Made by a program: the position numbers and the translations under genes. From Flavobacterium psychrophilum (GTDB taxonomy: Bacteria; Bacteroidota; Bacteroidia; Flavobacteriales; Flavobacteriaceae), in the NCBI GenBank assembly GCA_943325515.2, contig CALPPS020000023.1, forward strand, positions 1 through 29,164: DNA of 29,164 bases. The letters are read 5' to 3'. The notes under the pieces were generated by a model. That model saw only the letters and a program-made list of their open reading frames with translations. It was not told the origin of the DNA and ran no database searches. The stretch's first letter is position 1, and the number at the start of each line of letters is the position of its first letter. Shown here piece by piece: positions 7,645 to 16,636 of the stretch.

Positions 7645-7772
7645 TATTTTTTTTCACAAAGAAACAAAGAAACCAATCTAATTTTGCTTTCATTTAATTT
7701 ATTTTTAACTAAATATTTCGCTTCGCTATAACTTAAAGTTTCTTTACTTTTACAATTCATAATTTTTAGAAT

Positions 7773-10628
7773 ATGTCAACACAAAAACGTCTTTTCCTTC
7801 TTGATGCTTATGCATTAATTTTTCGCGGTTATTATGCTTTTATCAAAAATCCTCGAATTAATTCAAAAGGCATGGATACTTCAGCCATTATGGGATTCAT
7901 GAATTCATTGATGGATGTAATAAAAAGAGAAAAACCAGATCATTTAGCAGTTGCTTTTGATAAAGGCGGAAGCGATTACCGCTATGAAATGTACCAGGAA
8001 TATAAAGCCCATCGCGATGAAACTCCTGAAGCCATAAAGATTGCCGTTCCATACATACAAGAACTATTAAAAGCTATGCACATTCCAATTATGGAAAAAG
8101 CAGGTTTTGAAGCAGATGATTTAATAGGAACACTGGCTAAACAAGCTGAAAAAGAAGGCTATCAAGTTTTTATGGTGACCCCTGATAAAGATTTTGCACA
8201 ATTGGTTTCCGAGAATATTTTTATGTACAAACCGGCTCGTATGGGCAACGATATTGAAATATGGGGCATTCCAGAAGTCTTGAAAAAATTTGAAATAGAA
8301 AGACCAGAACAAGTAATTGATTTCTTAGGAATGATGGGCGATTCTGCCGATAATATTCCCGGTTTTCCTGGCGTTGGAGAAGTTACTGCTAAGAAATTAT
8401 TAAAAGAATTTGGCAGTATGGAAAACCTTTTGGAAAATACTGATAAACTTAAAGGCACGCTGAAAGACAAAATAGAAAACAATAAAGAATTGGGGATTCT
8501 CTCAAAAAAATTGGCTCGAATTCTATTAGATTGTCCGGTGACTTTTGATGCCGCAGATTTTGAATTATCAAAACCCGATGTGGAGAAAACCGATGCTTTA
8601 TTTCAGGAACTGGAATTTCGACAAATGAAAGCACAATTTGATAAATTATTTGGAACAGGAAAAGATTATGACGAAATTGACAATAATAGTGCTGAAAGTG
8701 AAACGCCTCAACCCATAAAAAAACCAGTTGCTAAAAAATCAAATGAAGAGCAATTCGATTTATTTGGTTTTACAGATGAAGAAAATGATACGTCAAAACA
8801 CAATTCTTATTATGCTTCAATTGAAACTACCGAACATCACTATCAAATCATTCAAGGGGATTTGCCAACCAAGTTATTTATACAAAATTTGATGAATCAA
8901 AAATCAGTCTGTTTTGATACTGAAACTACAGGGATTAATACACTTCATGCTGAAATTGTCGGGTTGTCATTCTCCTATGAAAAAGGAAAAGGTTTCTATA
9001 TTCCATTTCCTGAAAATCAAGAGGAGGCTCTAGCATTGGCTAATAAATTCAAACCATTTTTTGAGAACGAAGCCATTGAGAAAATTGGTCAAAACATTAA
9101 ATATGATTTAAAAATTTTATCCAATTATCGCATACAAGTAAAAGGAAAATTATTTGACACTATGATTGCTCATTACTTGATAAATCCTGTCATGCGTCAC
9201 GGTATGGATGTATTGAGTGAAACCTATTTAAAATATTCGCCAAAATCTATTGAAACATTAATTGGGAAGAAAGGTAAAAACCAATTATCGATGCGTGATG
9301 TGTCCTTGGAAGACATCAAAGAATATGCTGCCGAAGATGCTGATGTTACATTTCAATTAAAGGAGGTTTTCAGTCCTATATTAGATAAAGCCGAAACCAA
9401 AAAACTTTTTGAGGAAATCGAAATTCCGTTAATTCCAGTTTTGGCAGCAATGGAATTGGAAGGCATCAATCTTGATGTTCCTTTCTTGAAAGAAATGTCA
9501 GTGGAAATGGCAAAAGAAAGTTCTGAATTCGAACAAAAAATATACGAAACTGCTGGGGAGAAATTCAATTTGGCTTCCCCTAAACAATTAGGTGATGTTT
9601 TATTTGATAAACTGAAAATTGGCGGAACCAAACAAAAGAAAACCAAAACAGGTCAATATGCTACTGGCGAAGAAGTTTTGTCTTATTTGGCAAATGATAA
9701 TCCGATTGTAAAAGACATACTTGAATGGCGACAAATGGTAAAACTACAAAGCACTTATATTGACGCTTTGCCCAACCAAGTTGATGCAAAAACCAAGCGT
9801 GTTCATACTGATTATATGCAAACAGTTGCTGCTACGGGCAGATTAAGTTCTAATAATCCAAACCTTCAAAATATTCCAATTCGCACTGAGCGCGGACGAT
9901 TAATAAGAAAGGCCTTTGTAGCAAGAGATGAAAATTATGCTTTGCTTTCAGCCGATTATTCTCAAATAGAATTACGAATCATCGCAGCACTTTCAGGTGA
10001 AGAGAATATGATTAAAGCATTTCAAAACAATGAAGATATTCATAGAAGCACGGCGGCAAAAGTGTTTAATGTGCCAATAGAAGAAGTTACGGCAGCACAA
10101 CGTAGCAATGCTAAAACCGTGAATTTTGGAATTATTTATGGGGTTTCTGCTTTTGGTTTGAGTAATCAAACATCGCTTTCAAGAAAAGAAAGTGCCGAGT
10201 TAATCGATGCTTACTATGCAACGTATCCAAAATTAAAATCATACATGTCTGAACAAGTAGATTTTGCAAGAGAAAATGGTTACGTTCAAACTGTTTTGGG
10301 CAGAAGACGTTATTTGAAAGATATAAATTCGGCAAATGCTGTGGTGAGAAGTGGTGCTGAAAGAAATGCTGTGAATGCACCTATTCAAGGAAGTGCTGCG
10401 GATATTATCAAAATTGCGATGATAAATATTTACAAAAAACTAACTTCAGAAAACTGGAAATCGAAAATGTTGTTGCAAGTGCATGATGAGTTGGTTTTTG
10501 ATGTTCACCTTTCGGAATTAGAAAAAATAAAGCCGATGATTAAACACGAAATGGAAAATGCTATTAAGCTAGATGTTCCTTTAGATGTTGAAATTGGTGT
10601 CGGGAAAAATTGGCTGGAAGCGCATTAA
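7773..10628 (+). CDS. polA: DNA polymerase I
   Basis: 951 aa, near the usual 900-950. Residues 1-290 form the 5' nuclease (FEN-like) domain: it begins LFLLDAYALIFRGYYAF, has EADDLIGTLA, TPDKDFAQLV and an H3TH segment GFPGVGEVTAKKLL. Residues about 350-550 are a 3'-5' proofreading exonuclease with intact catalytic motifs: FDTETTG (DxE, about 380), GQNIKYDL and YAAEDAD. The polymerase domain carries motif A DYSQIELR (about 727), motif B RSNAKTVNFGIIYG (about 776) and motif C VHDE (about 902). All three activities should therefore work, unlike the many bacterial Pol I enzymes with a dead exonuclease domain. It fills gaps in repair and matures Okazaki fragments in the cytoplasm. It stands alone, 145 bp after a divergent gene. 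Confidence 0.98.
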   Translation: MSTQKRLFLLDAYALIFRGYYAFIKNPRINSKGMDTSAIMGFMNSLMDVIKREKPDHLAVAFDKGGSDYRYEMYQEYKAHRDETPEAIKIAVPYIQELLKAMHIPIMEKAGFEADDLIGTLAKQAEKEGYQVFMVTPDKDFAQLVSENIFMYKPARMGNDIEIWGIPEVLKKFEIERPEQVIDFLGMMGDSADNIPGFPGVGEVTAKKLLKEFGSMENLLENTDKLKGTLKDKIENNKELGILSKKLARILLDCPVTFDAADFELSKPDVEKTDALFQELEFRQMKAQFDKLFGTGKDYDEIDNNSAESETPQPIKKPVAKKSNEEQFDLFGFTDEENDTSKHNSYYASIETTEHHYQIIQGDLPTKLFIQNLMNQKSVCFDTETTGINTLHAEIVGLSFSYEKGKGFYIPFPENQEEALALANKFKPFFENEAIEKIGQNIKYDLKILSNYRIQVKGKLFDTMIAHYLINPVMRHGMDVLSETYLKYSPKSIETLIGKKGKNQLSMRDVSLEDIKEYAAEDADVTFQLKEVFSPILDKAETKKLFEEIEIPLIPVLAAMELEGINLDVPFLKEMSVEMAKESSEFEQKIYETAGEKFNLASPKQLGDVLFDKLKIGGTKQKKTKTGQYATGEEVLSYLANDNPIVKDILEWRQMVKLQSTYIDALPNQVDAKTKRVHTDYMQTVAATGRLSSNNPNLQNIPIRTERGRLIRKAFVARDENYALLSADYSQIELRIIAALSGEENMIKAFQNNEDIHRSTAAKVFNVPIEEVTAAQRSNAKTVNFGIIYGVSAFGLSNQTSLSRKESAELIDAYYATYPKLKSYMSEQVDFARENGYVQTVLGRRRYLKDINSANAVVRSGAERNAVNAPIQGSAADIIKIAMINIYKKLTSENWKSKMLLQVHDELVFDVHLSELEKIKPMIKHEMENAIKLDVPLDVEIGVGKNWLEAH

Positions 10629-10670
10629 CGTATCTTATTGCCTAGCAAATTTAATTACATAAACTTTTTT

Positions 10671-10678
10671 TACATTTG
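10671..10678 (+). promoter_or_regulatory. Putative -7 element of the radical SAM gene cluster
   Basis: TACATTTG is an exact TAnnTTTG match, 51 bp upstream of the first cluster gene. A good TTG/TTTG -33 element at the usual 17-23 nt is not visible, which may mean an activator is needed or that expression is weak. Confidence 0.4.
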
Positions 10679-10729
10679 TTCAACTAATAGGTTACACTAT
10701 ATCATACAAATCAAAATAAACGATACCTT

Positions 10730-11635
10730 TTGGAAAGCCTTAAAACAATATTATACTTTTCTATTTTTAGATATCCTTTAAAAATAGAAGAAATTTATGG
10801 TTATACTAATCATTTTGAAATAAATGAAACTTTAAAAGAATTAGCATATTTGATTGAAGAAAAAATAATTTCTAAAACGGATGAATTTTATGTTTATGCC
10901 GATGATTCAGAAAGTATAAAAAAAAGATTAAAAGGTAATCTTCAAGCAAATAATGCCATTATCAGAGCTAAAGAACAAGCTAAATTAATTTCAAAATTTC
11001 CTTATGTAGAAGCCGTTGGAGTGTCTGGTTCTTTATCAAAGGGTTATTATGACAATGAAAGCGATATTGATTTTTTTTTAATCACAACTCCAAACAAATT
11101 ATGGATTTGTAGAACGCTATTAATACTTTATAAAAAAATATTTCTCTTTAATTCAAGAAAACATTTTTGTGTGAATTATTTTATTTCTGCCAATCAGCTT
11201 GAAATAGAAGAAAAAAATTTATTTACGGCTATTGAATTAAAAACATTGATTCCGATGGAAGGAAGAACAACTTTCAAAACATTTTATCAAAATAATACTT
11301 GGGTTGTTAATGATTATTTTTCGAAATTTAGCTACGATGTAAAAAGTGTCAATGAAATAAAAAAACCTATTATTAGTAAAGTAATAGAGTTGATTCTCAA
11401 TACAAACATCGGAAATATTTTTGATGATTTGTTTAAATTAATTACAATTCGAAAATGGAAAGCTAAATTTAACTTCATGAATGAAGAAGATTTTAAATTA
11501 GCGCTAAAATCGACCAAAAACATCTCAAAACATCATCCTTTGCACTTTCAAAAAAAAGTTATTTTATCTTTGAATTCTAAATTGGATGAAGTTCAACTAA
11601 ATTATAACATTGTAGTTACAAAAGAACATGTCTAA
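10730..11635 (+). CDS. Nucleotidyltransferase-fold protein heading the radical SAM cluster
   Basis: 301 aa. The frame has no ATG between the upstream stop at 10688 and deep inside the protein, so TTG 10730 is the likely start. Residues about 1-60 look like a winged-helix segment (LYFSIFRYPLKIEEIYG, IEEKIISKTDEFYVY). Residues about 92-125 carry the polymerase-beta-type nucleotidyltransferase signature: GVSGSLSKGYYDNESDIDFFLI, with Gly100-Ser101 and Asp112/Asp114. The C-terminal 170 residues are not recognised. Known members transfer NMP to proteins, antibiotics or small molecules; the substrate here is unknown. Its 3' end overlaps the next gene by 8 bp, so they should be translated together. 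It may activate or tag a substrate for the cluster. Confidence 0.75.
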   Translation: MESLKTILYFSIFRYPLKIEEIYGYTNHFEINETLKELAYLIEEKIISKTDEFYVYADDSESIKKRLKGNLQANNAIIRAKEQAKLISKFPYVEAVGVSGSLSKGYYDNESDIDFFLITTPNKLWICRTLLILYKKIFLFNSRKHFCVNYFISANQLEIEEKNLFTAIELKTLIPMEGRTTFKTFYQNNTWVVNDYFSKFSYDVKSVNEIKKPIISKVIELILNTNIGNIFDDLFKLITIRKWKAKFNFMNEEDFKLALKSTKNISKHHPLHFQKKVILSLNSKLDEVQLNYNIVVTKEHV

Positions 11636-13073
11636 CATTCTTTTTTCGCATTCCTATTATTATCCTCTCGACCCAAAGCAATGGAAAAACAAAATGCCTT
11701 TTCCGCCTTTGGGGACTTTGTATGCTGCAGCTTTATTAAGAAAGAACAATTATAATGTCTCGCTTTTTGATACTAATTTGTTGGATAATGCTTTATCTAT
11801 TGCATCAGTTTTAGAGGAAAAAAAACCAAACTATTTAGTTATTTATGACGATGGTTTTAATTATTTAACCAAAATGTGCTTGACTAATATGCGTGAAGCA
11901 TGTTTTGAAATGATTCGGTTAGGGAAAATAAACAACAGCATTGTAATTGTTTCCAGTTCAGATGCTACAGACCATTATGTTGAATATATTGAAAAAGGCG
12001 CTGATTTCATAATTCAAGGAGAAGGTGAAATTACACTTTTAGAATTAATTAATTCAATCGAAAACAAAGCTTCTTTAGAGAAAATTTCTGGAATAGTTTA
12101 TAAAAATGTTGATGAAATCCAAATCAATTCAAAGCGATCTGTTTTAATTAATCTAGACGAATTACCAATGCCTGCTTGGGATTTAATTGCGATAGATTCC
12201 TATAAAAAGATTTGGAAACACAGCGGTCAAGAATTTACCCTAAACATTGCTACAACTCGCGGATGTCCATACAAATGCAATTGGTGCGCAAAACCTATTT
12301 ATGGCAATCGATATAATGCTCATTCACCAGAATACATAGTTAATCAAATGTCATTTTTAAAAGAACTGTTTGGAGTAACTCGATTTTGGATATGTGATGA
12401 TATTTTTGGATTAAAACCCTATTGGGTACAAGAATTTAATTCGATTTTAAAAGATAAAAATTTAAAAATTAGCTATTTTATTCAAAGTCGGGTTGATTTG
12501 TTACTAAAAGAAGATACCATTGATTCTTTGGCAGAATCAGGTTTGGAAGAAGTTTGGGTTGGTGCAGAAAGTGCTTCGCAAAAAATTCTTGATGCTATGG
12601 ATAAAGGAATAACTGTTGATCAAATTTACAAAGCAACTCGATTATTAAAAGAGAAAAAAATTAAGGTTGCCTTCTTTTTACAATTTGGTTATCTTAACGA
12701 AAACCAAGAAGATATTCAAAAGACAATTGCAATGGTAAAAGAACTAAAACCTGACAACATTGGCATATCGGTTTCGTATCCTTTACCTGGAACTACATTT
12801 TACGAGAAAGTTAAAGCCGATTTAAAACTCAAAGCCAATTGGACAGACTCGGACGATTTTGAAATGATGTTCAATGGGACTTACCATTCAAATTACTACC
12901 GAAAATTGCAGCGATTTGTTCATAAAGAATTTAGAAAAACACAAGGAATTGAAAATTTAAAACAGTTGATTTCCAATCCTTTTTCTGCTAAAAAAGTAAC
13001 ATCCATTTTAAAGTTGGGTTATTATATTCCGAGTGCGTTTTTAGATTCCATTTTGTTAAAAAAACTCCAGTAA
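11628..13073 (+). CDS. B12-binding-domain radical SAM enzyme, paralog 1
   Basis: 481 aa. Residues 1-~140 form a Rossmann-like cobalamin-binding-type domain starting ILFSHSYYYPLDPK and MPFPPLGTLYAAALL, ending GADFIIQGEGE. The radical SAM core follows, with the 4Fe-4S motif RGCPYKCNWC (Cys213, Cys217, Cys220), FWICDDIFG and GAESASQKILDAMDKG, the typical BchE/class B layout. The glycine pair usual in the B12 domain (present as GGPD in the neighbouring paralog) is SSSD here, and no DxHxxG motif is seen, so cobalamin binding is uncertain. Class B enzymes typically methylate unactivated carbon or phosphorus atoms. It lies 2 bp ahead of a methyltransferase gene and is paralogous to the enzyme at 13849-15219. 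Confidence 0.88.
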   Translation: MSNILFSHSYYYPLDPKQWKNKMPFPPLGTLYAAALLRKNNYNVSLFDTNLLDNALSIASVLEEKKPNYLVIYDDGFNYLTKMCLTNMREACFEMIRLGKINNSIVIVSSSDATDHYVEYIEKGADFIIQGEGEITLLELINSIENKASLEKISGIVYKNVDEIQINSKRSVLINLDELPMPAWDLIAIDSYKKIWKHSGQEFTLNIATTRGCPYKCNWCAKPIYGNRYNAHSPEYIVNQMSFLKELFGVTRFWICDDIFGLKPYWVQEFNSILKDKNLKISYFIQSRVDLLLKEDTIDSLAESGLEEVWVGAESASQKILDAMDKGITVDQIYKATRLLKEKKIKVAFFLQFGYLNENQEDIQKTIAMVKELKPDNIGISVSYPLPGTTFYEKVKADLKLKANWTDSDDFEMMFNGTYHSNYYRKLQRFVHKEFRKTQGIENLKQLISNPFSAKKVTSILKLGYYIPSAFLDSILLKKLQ

Positions 13074-13075
13074 AA

Positions 13076-13852
13076 ATGGAAGCTAGTTTTGACAAAGCGG
13101 CAACAAATTACGATACCACTTTTACTCATTCGGTAATTGGAAAACTGCAGCGCAATAGGGTTTATTTCCATGTTTCAAAAAAATTAAATTCTGTTAAAAC
13201 CCTACTTGAAATTAATTGCGGAACCGGTGAAGATGCGATTTGGTTGGCTCAAAAAAACATTCAAGTTACCGCAACGGATGTTTCGAGTCAGATGATTGAA
13301 ATGGGGAAATTAAAATCAAATTTAAATAATTTGAATTTCATCCAGACTGATATAAATGAAATTAAAAATCAATTTTCAAATGAAAAATTTGATCTGATAT
13401 TTTCAAATTTCGGAGGTTTAAATTGTTTATCGAAATCTGAATTGACAAAGTTTTTCAACTCTTCCCAATCTTTACTTTCCGATAAAGGAAAACTTGCTTT
13501 GGTAATTATGCCAATAAATACTCTTTGGGAACAATTGTATTTTGTAATGAAATTGGATTTCAAAAATGCCTTCAGGAGAAGAAAAAAAATTGCTATTGCC
13601 AATGTAGATGGAAAAAAAGTTACAACATATTACTATAATCCGGAAGACATTTTAACATTATCCAGCAATGATTTTAAAATTTTAGAAACAAAACCCATTG
13701 GTTTTTTTGTTCCGCCATCCTATTTAGAATCTTTTTTTCATAATAAGCCCAAACTAATTTCGTTTTTAAATACCTTAGAAAAAAAAATTACCCATCAATC
13801 GTGGTTATCAAAATATGCTGATCATTATTTAATTATTTTAGAAAAAAAATGA
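13076..13852 (+). CDS. Class I SAM-dependent methyltransferase
   Basis: 258 aa. Residues about 43-110 hold the SAM-binding Rossmann motifs: LLEINCGTGEDAIWLA (motif I, with Asn47 where Gly is usual), VTATDVSSQMIEM (motif II acidic residue) and FDLIFSNFGGLNCL (motif IV region). This is the Methyltransf_25/11 type found in small-molecule and lipid O-, N- or C-methylation. The C-terminal half is not informative about substrate. It sits between two paralogous radical SAM genes, 2 bp after the first and overlapping the second by 4 bp (ATGA), which strongly implies a joint pathway. Cytoplasmic, with no membrane segment. Confidence 0.87.
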   Translation: MEASFDKAATNYDTTFTHSVIGKLQRNRVYFHVSKKLNSVKTLLEINCGTGEDAIWLAQKNIQVTATDVSSQMIEMGKLKSNLNNLNFIQTDINEIKNQFSNEKFDLIFSNFGGLNCLSKSELTKFFNSSQSLLSDKGKLALVIMPINTLWEQLYFVMKLDFKNAFRRRKKIAIANVDGKKVTTYYYNPEDILTLSSNDFKILETKPIGFFVPPSYLESFFHNKPKLISFLNTLEKKITHQSWLSKYADHYLIILEKK

Positions 13853-15219
13853 GTATTTTATTAACGCATGCTTATTATTTATCCGATGATCCAAAAGAAC
13901 AAAAGATAATGAAACCCTATCCTCCTTTAGGATTGTTATATGTGTCTGCCTACTTATTAAGCAAAAATATTCCCAATGCCGTTTTTGATAGTACCTTTTA
14001 TTCTAAAGAAGAACAGCTTACTTTCATTTTAGACAAAAAACCCAAGATCATTTGCTTGTACACCAATTTGATGACTAAGATTGAAGTGGTTAAATTGATT
14101 AAAATCCTAAAAACAGAGTCGTTTGGATATCCTAAAATTATTCTTGGAGGACCAGATGTGACCTATAATATTGAAAATTATCTTAAAACTGGAGCCGATT
14201 TTTTAGTGATTGGCGAAGGAGAAGAAACGACATTCGAATTATACAATGCTATAATGAATAATAAAAATTTCCATACTATAAACGGAATTTCCTTTATTGA
14301 GAATGAACAAATTATTCAAACAACAGCTCGAACCAAATTCAGAGAATTAGACGAATTGCCATTACCAAATCGGGAAGCCATTTCTATGCAAAAGTATCTA
14401 GAGACATGGAAAAATAATCACGGGAAAAGTTCTATGACGATTTCTACCCAACGTGGTTGCCCCTATACCTGCAAATGGTGTAGTACGGCGGTCTATGGAC
14501 AAAGTTATAGAAGGCGTCCAGCCAATTTAGTGGCTCAAGAAATGAAAATGCTAAAAGATAAATATAATCCTGATGCTATATGGTTTGTAGATGATGTGTT
14601 TACAATAAGTCATAAATGGCTAACTGCCTTTCACGGTGAAGTAGTGAAACAAAATGCTCAAATACCCTTTGAATGCATTACCCGAGCCGAAAGATTGAAC
14701 GACGAAATCCTGCAGCTTTTGAAAGAAGCTGGTTGTTTCAGAATTTGGATTGGTGCTGAGAGTGGTTCGCAAAAGATCATTGATTTGATGGATCGTCGTG
14801 TAGATGTAAATCATGTTAAGAAAATGATTCAAGACACGAATGCTTTAGGAATTGAAACAGGGACATTCATAATGCTCGGATATCCTGGCGAAACAGAAGA
14901 AGATATTCATAATACTGTTCAGTACTTGAAAGAGGCAAATCCGACTTTGTATACAATTACGATAGCTTATCCCATCAAAGGAACGAGTTTGTACAACGAC
15001 ATTGAACACAAAATTACCACACAACCCGATTGGGAAACTTCCACCGACAGAGAAATTGATTTTAAACGAACCTATTCCAGAAAATACTACCAATACGCGG
15101 TGAGTAAAGTGGTGAATGAAGTCGAGTTTCACAGGGCAATTTCGAAAACGAGTATAAAAGCTTTGAAATTGAAAACCAAATCGATTTTGGCCAGCGGATT
15201 AATGAAAATAAACAAATAA
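13849..15219 (+). CDS. B12-binding-domain radical SAM enzyme, paralog 2
   Basis: 456 aa. The N-terminal domain (1-~135) resembles a cobalamin-binding Rossmann domain with an intact ILGGPDVTY and GADFLVIGEGEE. The radical SAM core has QRGCPYTCKWC (Cys204, Cys208, Cys211), IWFVDDVFT, RIWIGAESGSQKIIDLMDR and a late MLGYPGETEEDI. It aligns along its length with the product of 11628-13073: both begin IL-x-H-x-YY, then DPK and P-x-PPLG, and both have WxG-AES-SQKI. The genes probably arose by duplication and now flank a methyltransferase, so the enzymes may do successive steps. Overlaps the previous gene by 4 bp. Followed by 247 bp with a broken lipoprotein remnant before the next intact gene. Confidence 0.9.
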   Translation: MSILLTHAYYLSDDPKEQKIMKPYPPLGLLYVSAYLLSKNIPNAVFDSTFYSKEEQLTFILDKKPKIICLYTNLMTKIEVVKLIKILKTESFGYPKIILGGPDVTYNIENYLKTGADFLVIGEGEETTFELYNAIMNNKNFHTINGISFIENEQIIQTTARTKFRELDELPLPNREAISMQKYLETWKNNHGKSSMTISTQRGCPYTCKWCSTAVYGQSYRRRPANLVAQEMKMLKDKYNPDAIWFVDDVFTISHKWLTAFHGEVVKQNAQIPFECITRAERLNDEILQLLKEAGCFRIWIGAESGSQKIIDLMDRRVDVNHVKKMIQDTNALGIETGTFIMLGYPGETEEDIHNTVQYLKEANPTLYTITIAYPIKGTSLYNDIEHKITTQPDWETSTDREIDFKRTYSRKYYQYAVSKVVNEVEFHRAISKTSIKALKLKTKSILASGLMKINK

Positions 15220-15222
15220 AAC

Positions 15223-15359
15223 ATGGAAAAGCTTCTTTTATCGCTATCATACTATTATTTGTTTCCTGTGAAAGTAACGCCTATTATGAATTGCAAAACC
15301 ACGATGATATTATCGACAAATTTATTATTGGTTTGAAATGGGCTTTGTCTTACATTTGA
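15223..15359 (+). pseudogene. Frame-disrupted small lipoprotein remnant
   Basis: ATG 15223 opens MEK, after which the zero frame is uninformative. One frame over, from 15231 to the TGA at 15357, it encodes ASFIAIILLFVSCESN, a textbook lipoprotein signal peptide with lipobox FVSC, followed by about 29 residues (YYELQNHDDIID and KWALSYI). Adding one A to the AAAA run at 15227-15230 would join MEK to this signal peptide. The frame that follows has several stops and a few more protein-like codons (YLSDYVRGIGFYS, 15408-15446), as expected of decay. The best reading is a broken lipoprotein gene, or a sequencing error in a homopolymer. Original function unknown. Confidence 0.55.
15328..15358 (+). 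promoter_or_regulatory. Possible internal promoter before the flippase gene
   Basis: TTG (15328-15330), 20 nt, then TACATTTG (15351-15358) fits the Bacteroidota consensus. It would start a transcript about 100 nt upstream of the flippase start codon and split the cluster into two transcription units. It overlaps the lipoprotein remnant, so it could be chance. Confidence 0.35.
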
Positions 15360-15466
15360 CAACTATAATAAGTTAAGACCTGTCTTATTGAATAAAAAAT
15401 GGTGGTCTACTTGAGTGATTATGTTAGAGGAATTGGATTTTATTCATAGCAAAAAATGGTACACAA

Positions 15467-16636
15467 ATGAACATAAAAAATCTCAATAGAGTCGGATTTA
15501 TTTCATCTACTGCATCGCGCCAAATTTTGGTTTCTGCTATTGGAATGGTCATTCCGTTTATGGTCGTTCAACATCTTTCTAAAGAAATTTGGGGAGAATT
15601 TGTATCACTATTATTGTATTCTTTGTTGGTGACACAAATCATCAACTGGGGGAATAAAGAATATTTAATGCGGAAATTCAGTGAAACTCCTAGTACAATT
15701 AAAGTAGATTTTTCTTCTATTCTGCTAACGCGATTTCCTTTAGTTTTACTCTTTTCATTAGTTGGATTTTTCTTTTTTGGAATTGAATTTGGATGCTATC
15801 TAACCATTTGGATTTTGGGTAGATTTTTAATTCATTCCTATGAAGTGTTAGTTGTTTATGAAAAAAAGTTCAATGCTTCATCAATAATAGAATTGTGTTG
15901 CTTCTTGATTTTTGTAATTTTTTTTTACAGCTTATCAACAGCAATAAACTTAGAAAAATTATTAATTGTGTATAGTTTTTATCAACTTAGTAAAGGAATT
16001 TGCTATCTGCTTTATTTTAAAGACACTTTTTCATTAAATACAAGCTTTAATTTTACTTATTATAAAAATAGTATTTGGTTTTTATTATTGTCTATTTTTG
16101 GCTTTTTAGCTTCCAAAATTGACGTGTACATTATTGAACAATTTGACAACAAAACAACGACTTCAGATTACCAAATAATTAATGGTTTATTGGTTTTTAT
16201 TATGTCTATTAGTACTTTTATTTACACACCATTTACTAAAAATATTTATAGAAATTCCTACATTACAATCGAAAAAACTAAAAAAGTATTAGAGGTAATC
16301 GGACTGATTATAGTTCCTATTTTTCTGCTTTTTGTTTATGGAATACTACACTATTTCTTGAACTTAGAACTAACTATTTGGTTTTATTTTGTTGCTTTTT
16401 TTTATGTTTTCCCGTCGTATGTATATGGAATAGAAATTATTAGTTTGTTTAAACAGCACAAAGAAAAGCGAGTAGTTCTATTTTTATTTATTGGTACCAT
16501 TTGTAATTGGATGTTATCCTTTTTGCTGTTGAAAGTCCATTTTGGAATAATAGAAAATCTTATAGGAGGAGCTATTGCACAATTGGTTATTATGTTTTTA
16601 TTCAAATCAAAAAAAAAATATGAAAAAATACATTAA
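15467..16636 (+). CDS. MOP-superfamily polysaccharide/oligosaccharide flippase
   Basis: 389 aa, almost entirely hydrophobic, with roughly 11-12 predicted membrane helices and no domain other than the MOP/Wzx fold (LVSAIGMVIPFMVVQHLSKE at the start is typical of this family; ASKIDVYIIEQFDN is the middle conserved helix boundary). Such proteins move lipid-linked glycans or similar amphiphiles from the cytoplasmic to the periplasmic face of the inner membrane. At 389 aa it is shorter than typical Wzx (about 410-500). No glycosyltransferase or polymerase gene is in the cluster, so its cargo must come from elsewhere or not be a normal polysaccharide. Its 3' end runs through an A10 tract and overlaps the next gene by 17 bp. 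Confidence 0.85.
   Translation: MNIKNLNRVGFISSTASRQILVSAIGMVIPFMVVQHLSKEIWGEFVSLLLYSLLVTQIINWGNKEYLMRKFSETPSTIKVDFSSILLTRFPLVLLFSLVGFFFFGIEFGCYLTIWILGRFLIHSYEVLVVYEKKFNASSIIELCCFLIFVIFFYSLSTAINLEKLLIVYSFYQLSKGICYLLYFKDTFSLNTSFNFTYYKNSIWFLLLSIFGFLASKIDVYIIEQFDNKTTTSDYQIINGLLVFIMSISTFIYTPFTKNIYRNSYITIEKTKKVLEVIGLIIVPIFLLFVYGILHYFLNLELTIWFYFVAFFYVFPSYVYGIEIISLFKQHKEKRVVLFLFIGTICNWMLSFLLLKVHFGIIENLIGGAIAQLVIMFLFKSKKKYEKIH

Noticed and set aside
15223..15336. 37-aa ORF (MEKLLL...) as a RiPP precursor for the SPASM enzyme
   Set aside because: No leader or core pattern is visible, and the overlapping +1 frame encodes a clear lipoprotein signal peptide, so it is better read as part of a broken gene.
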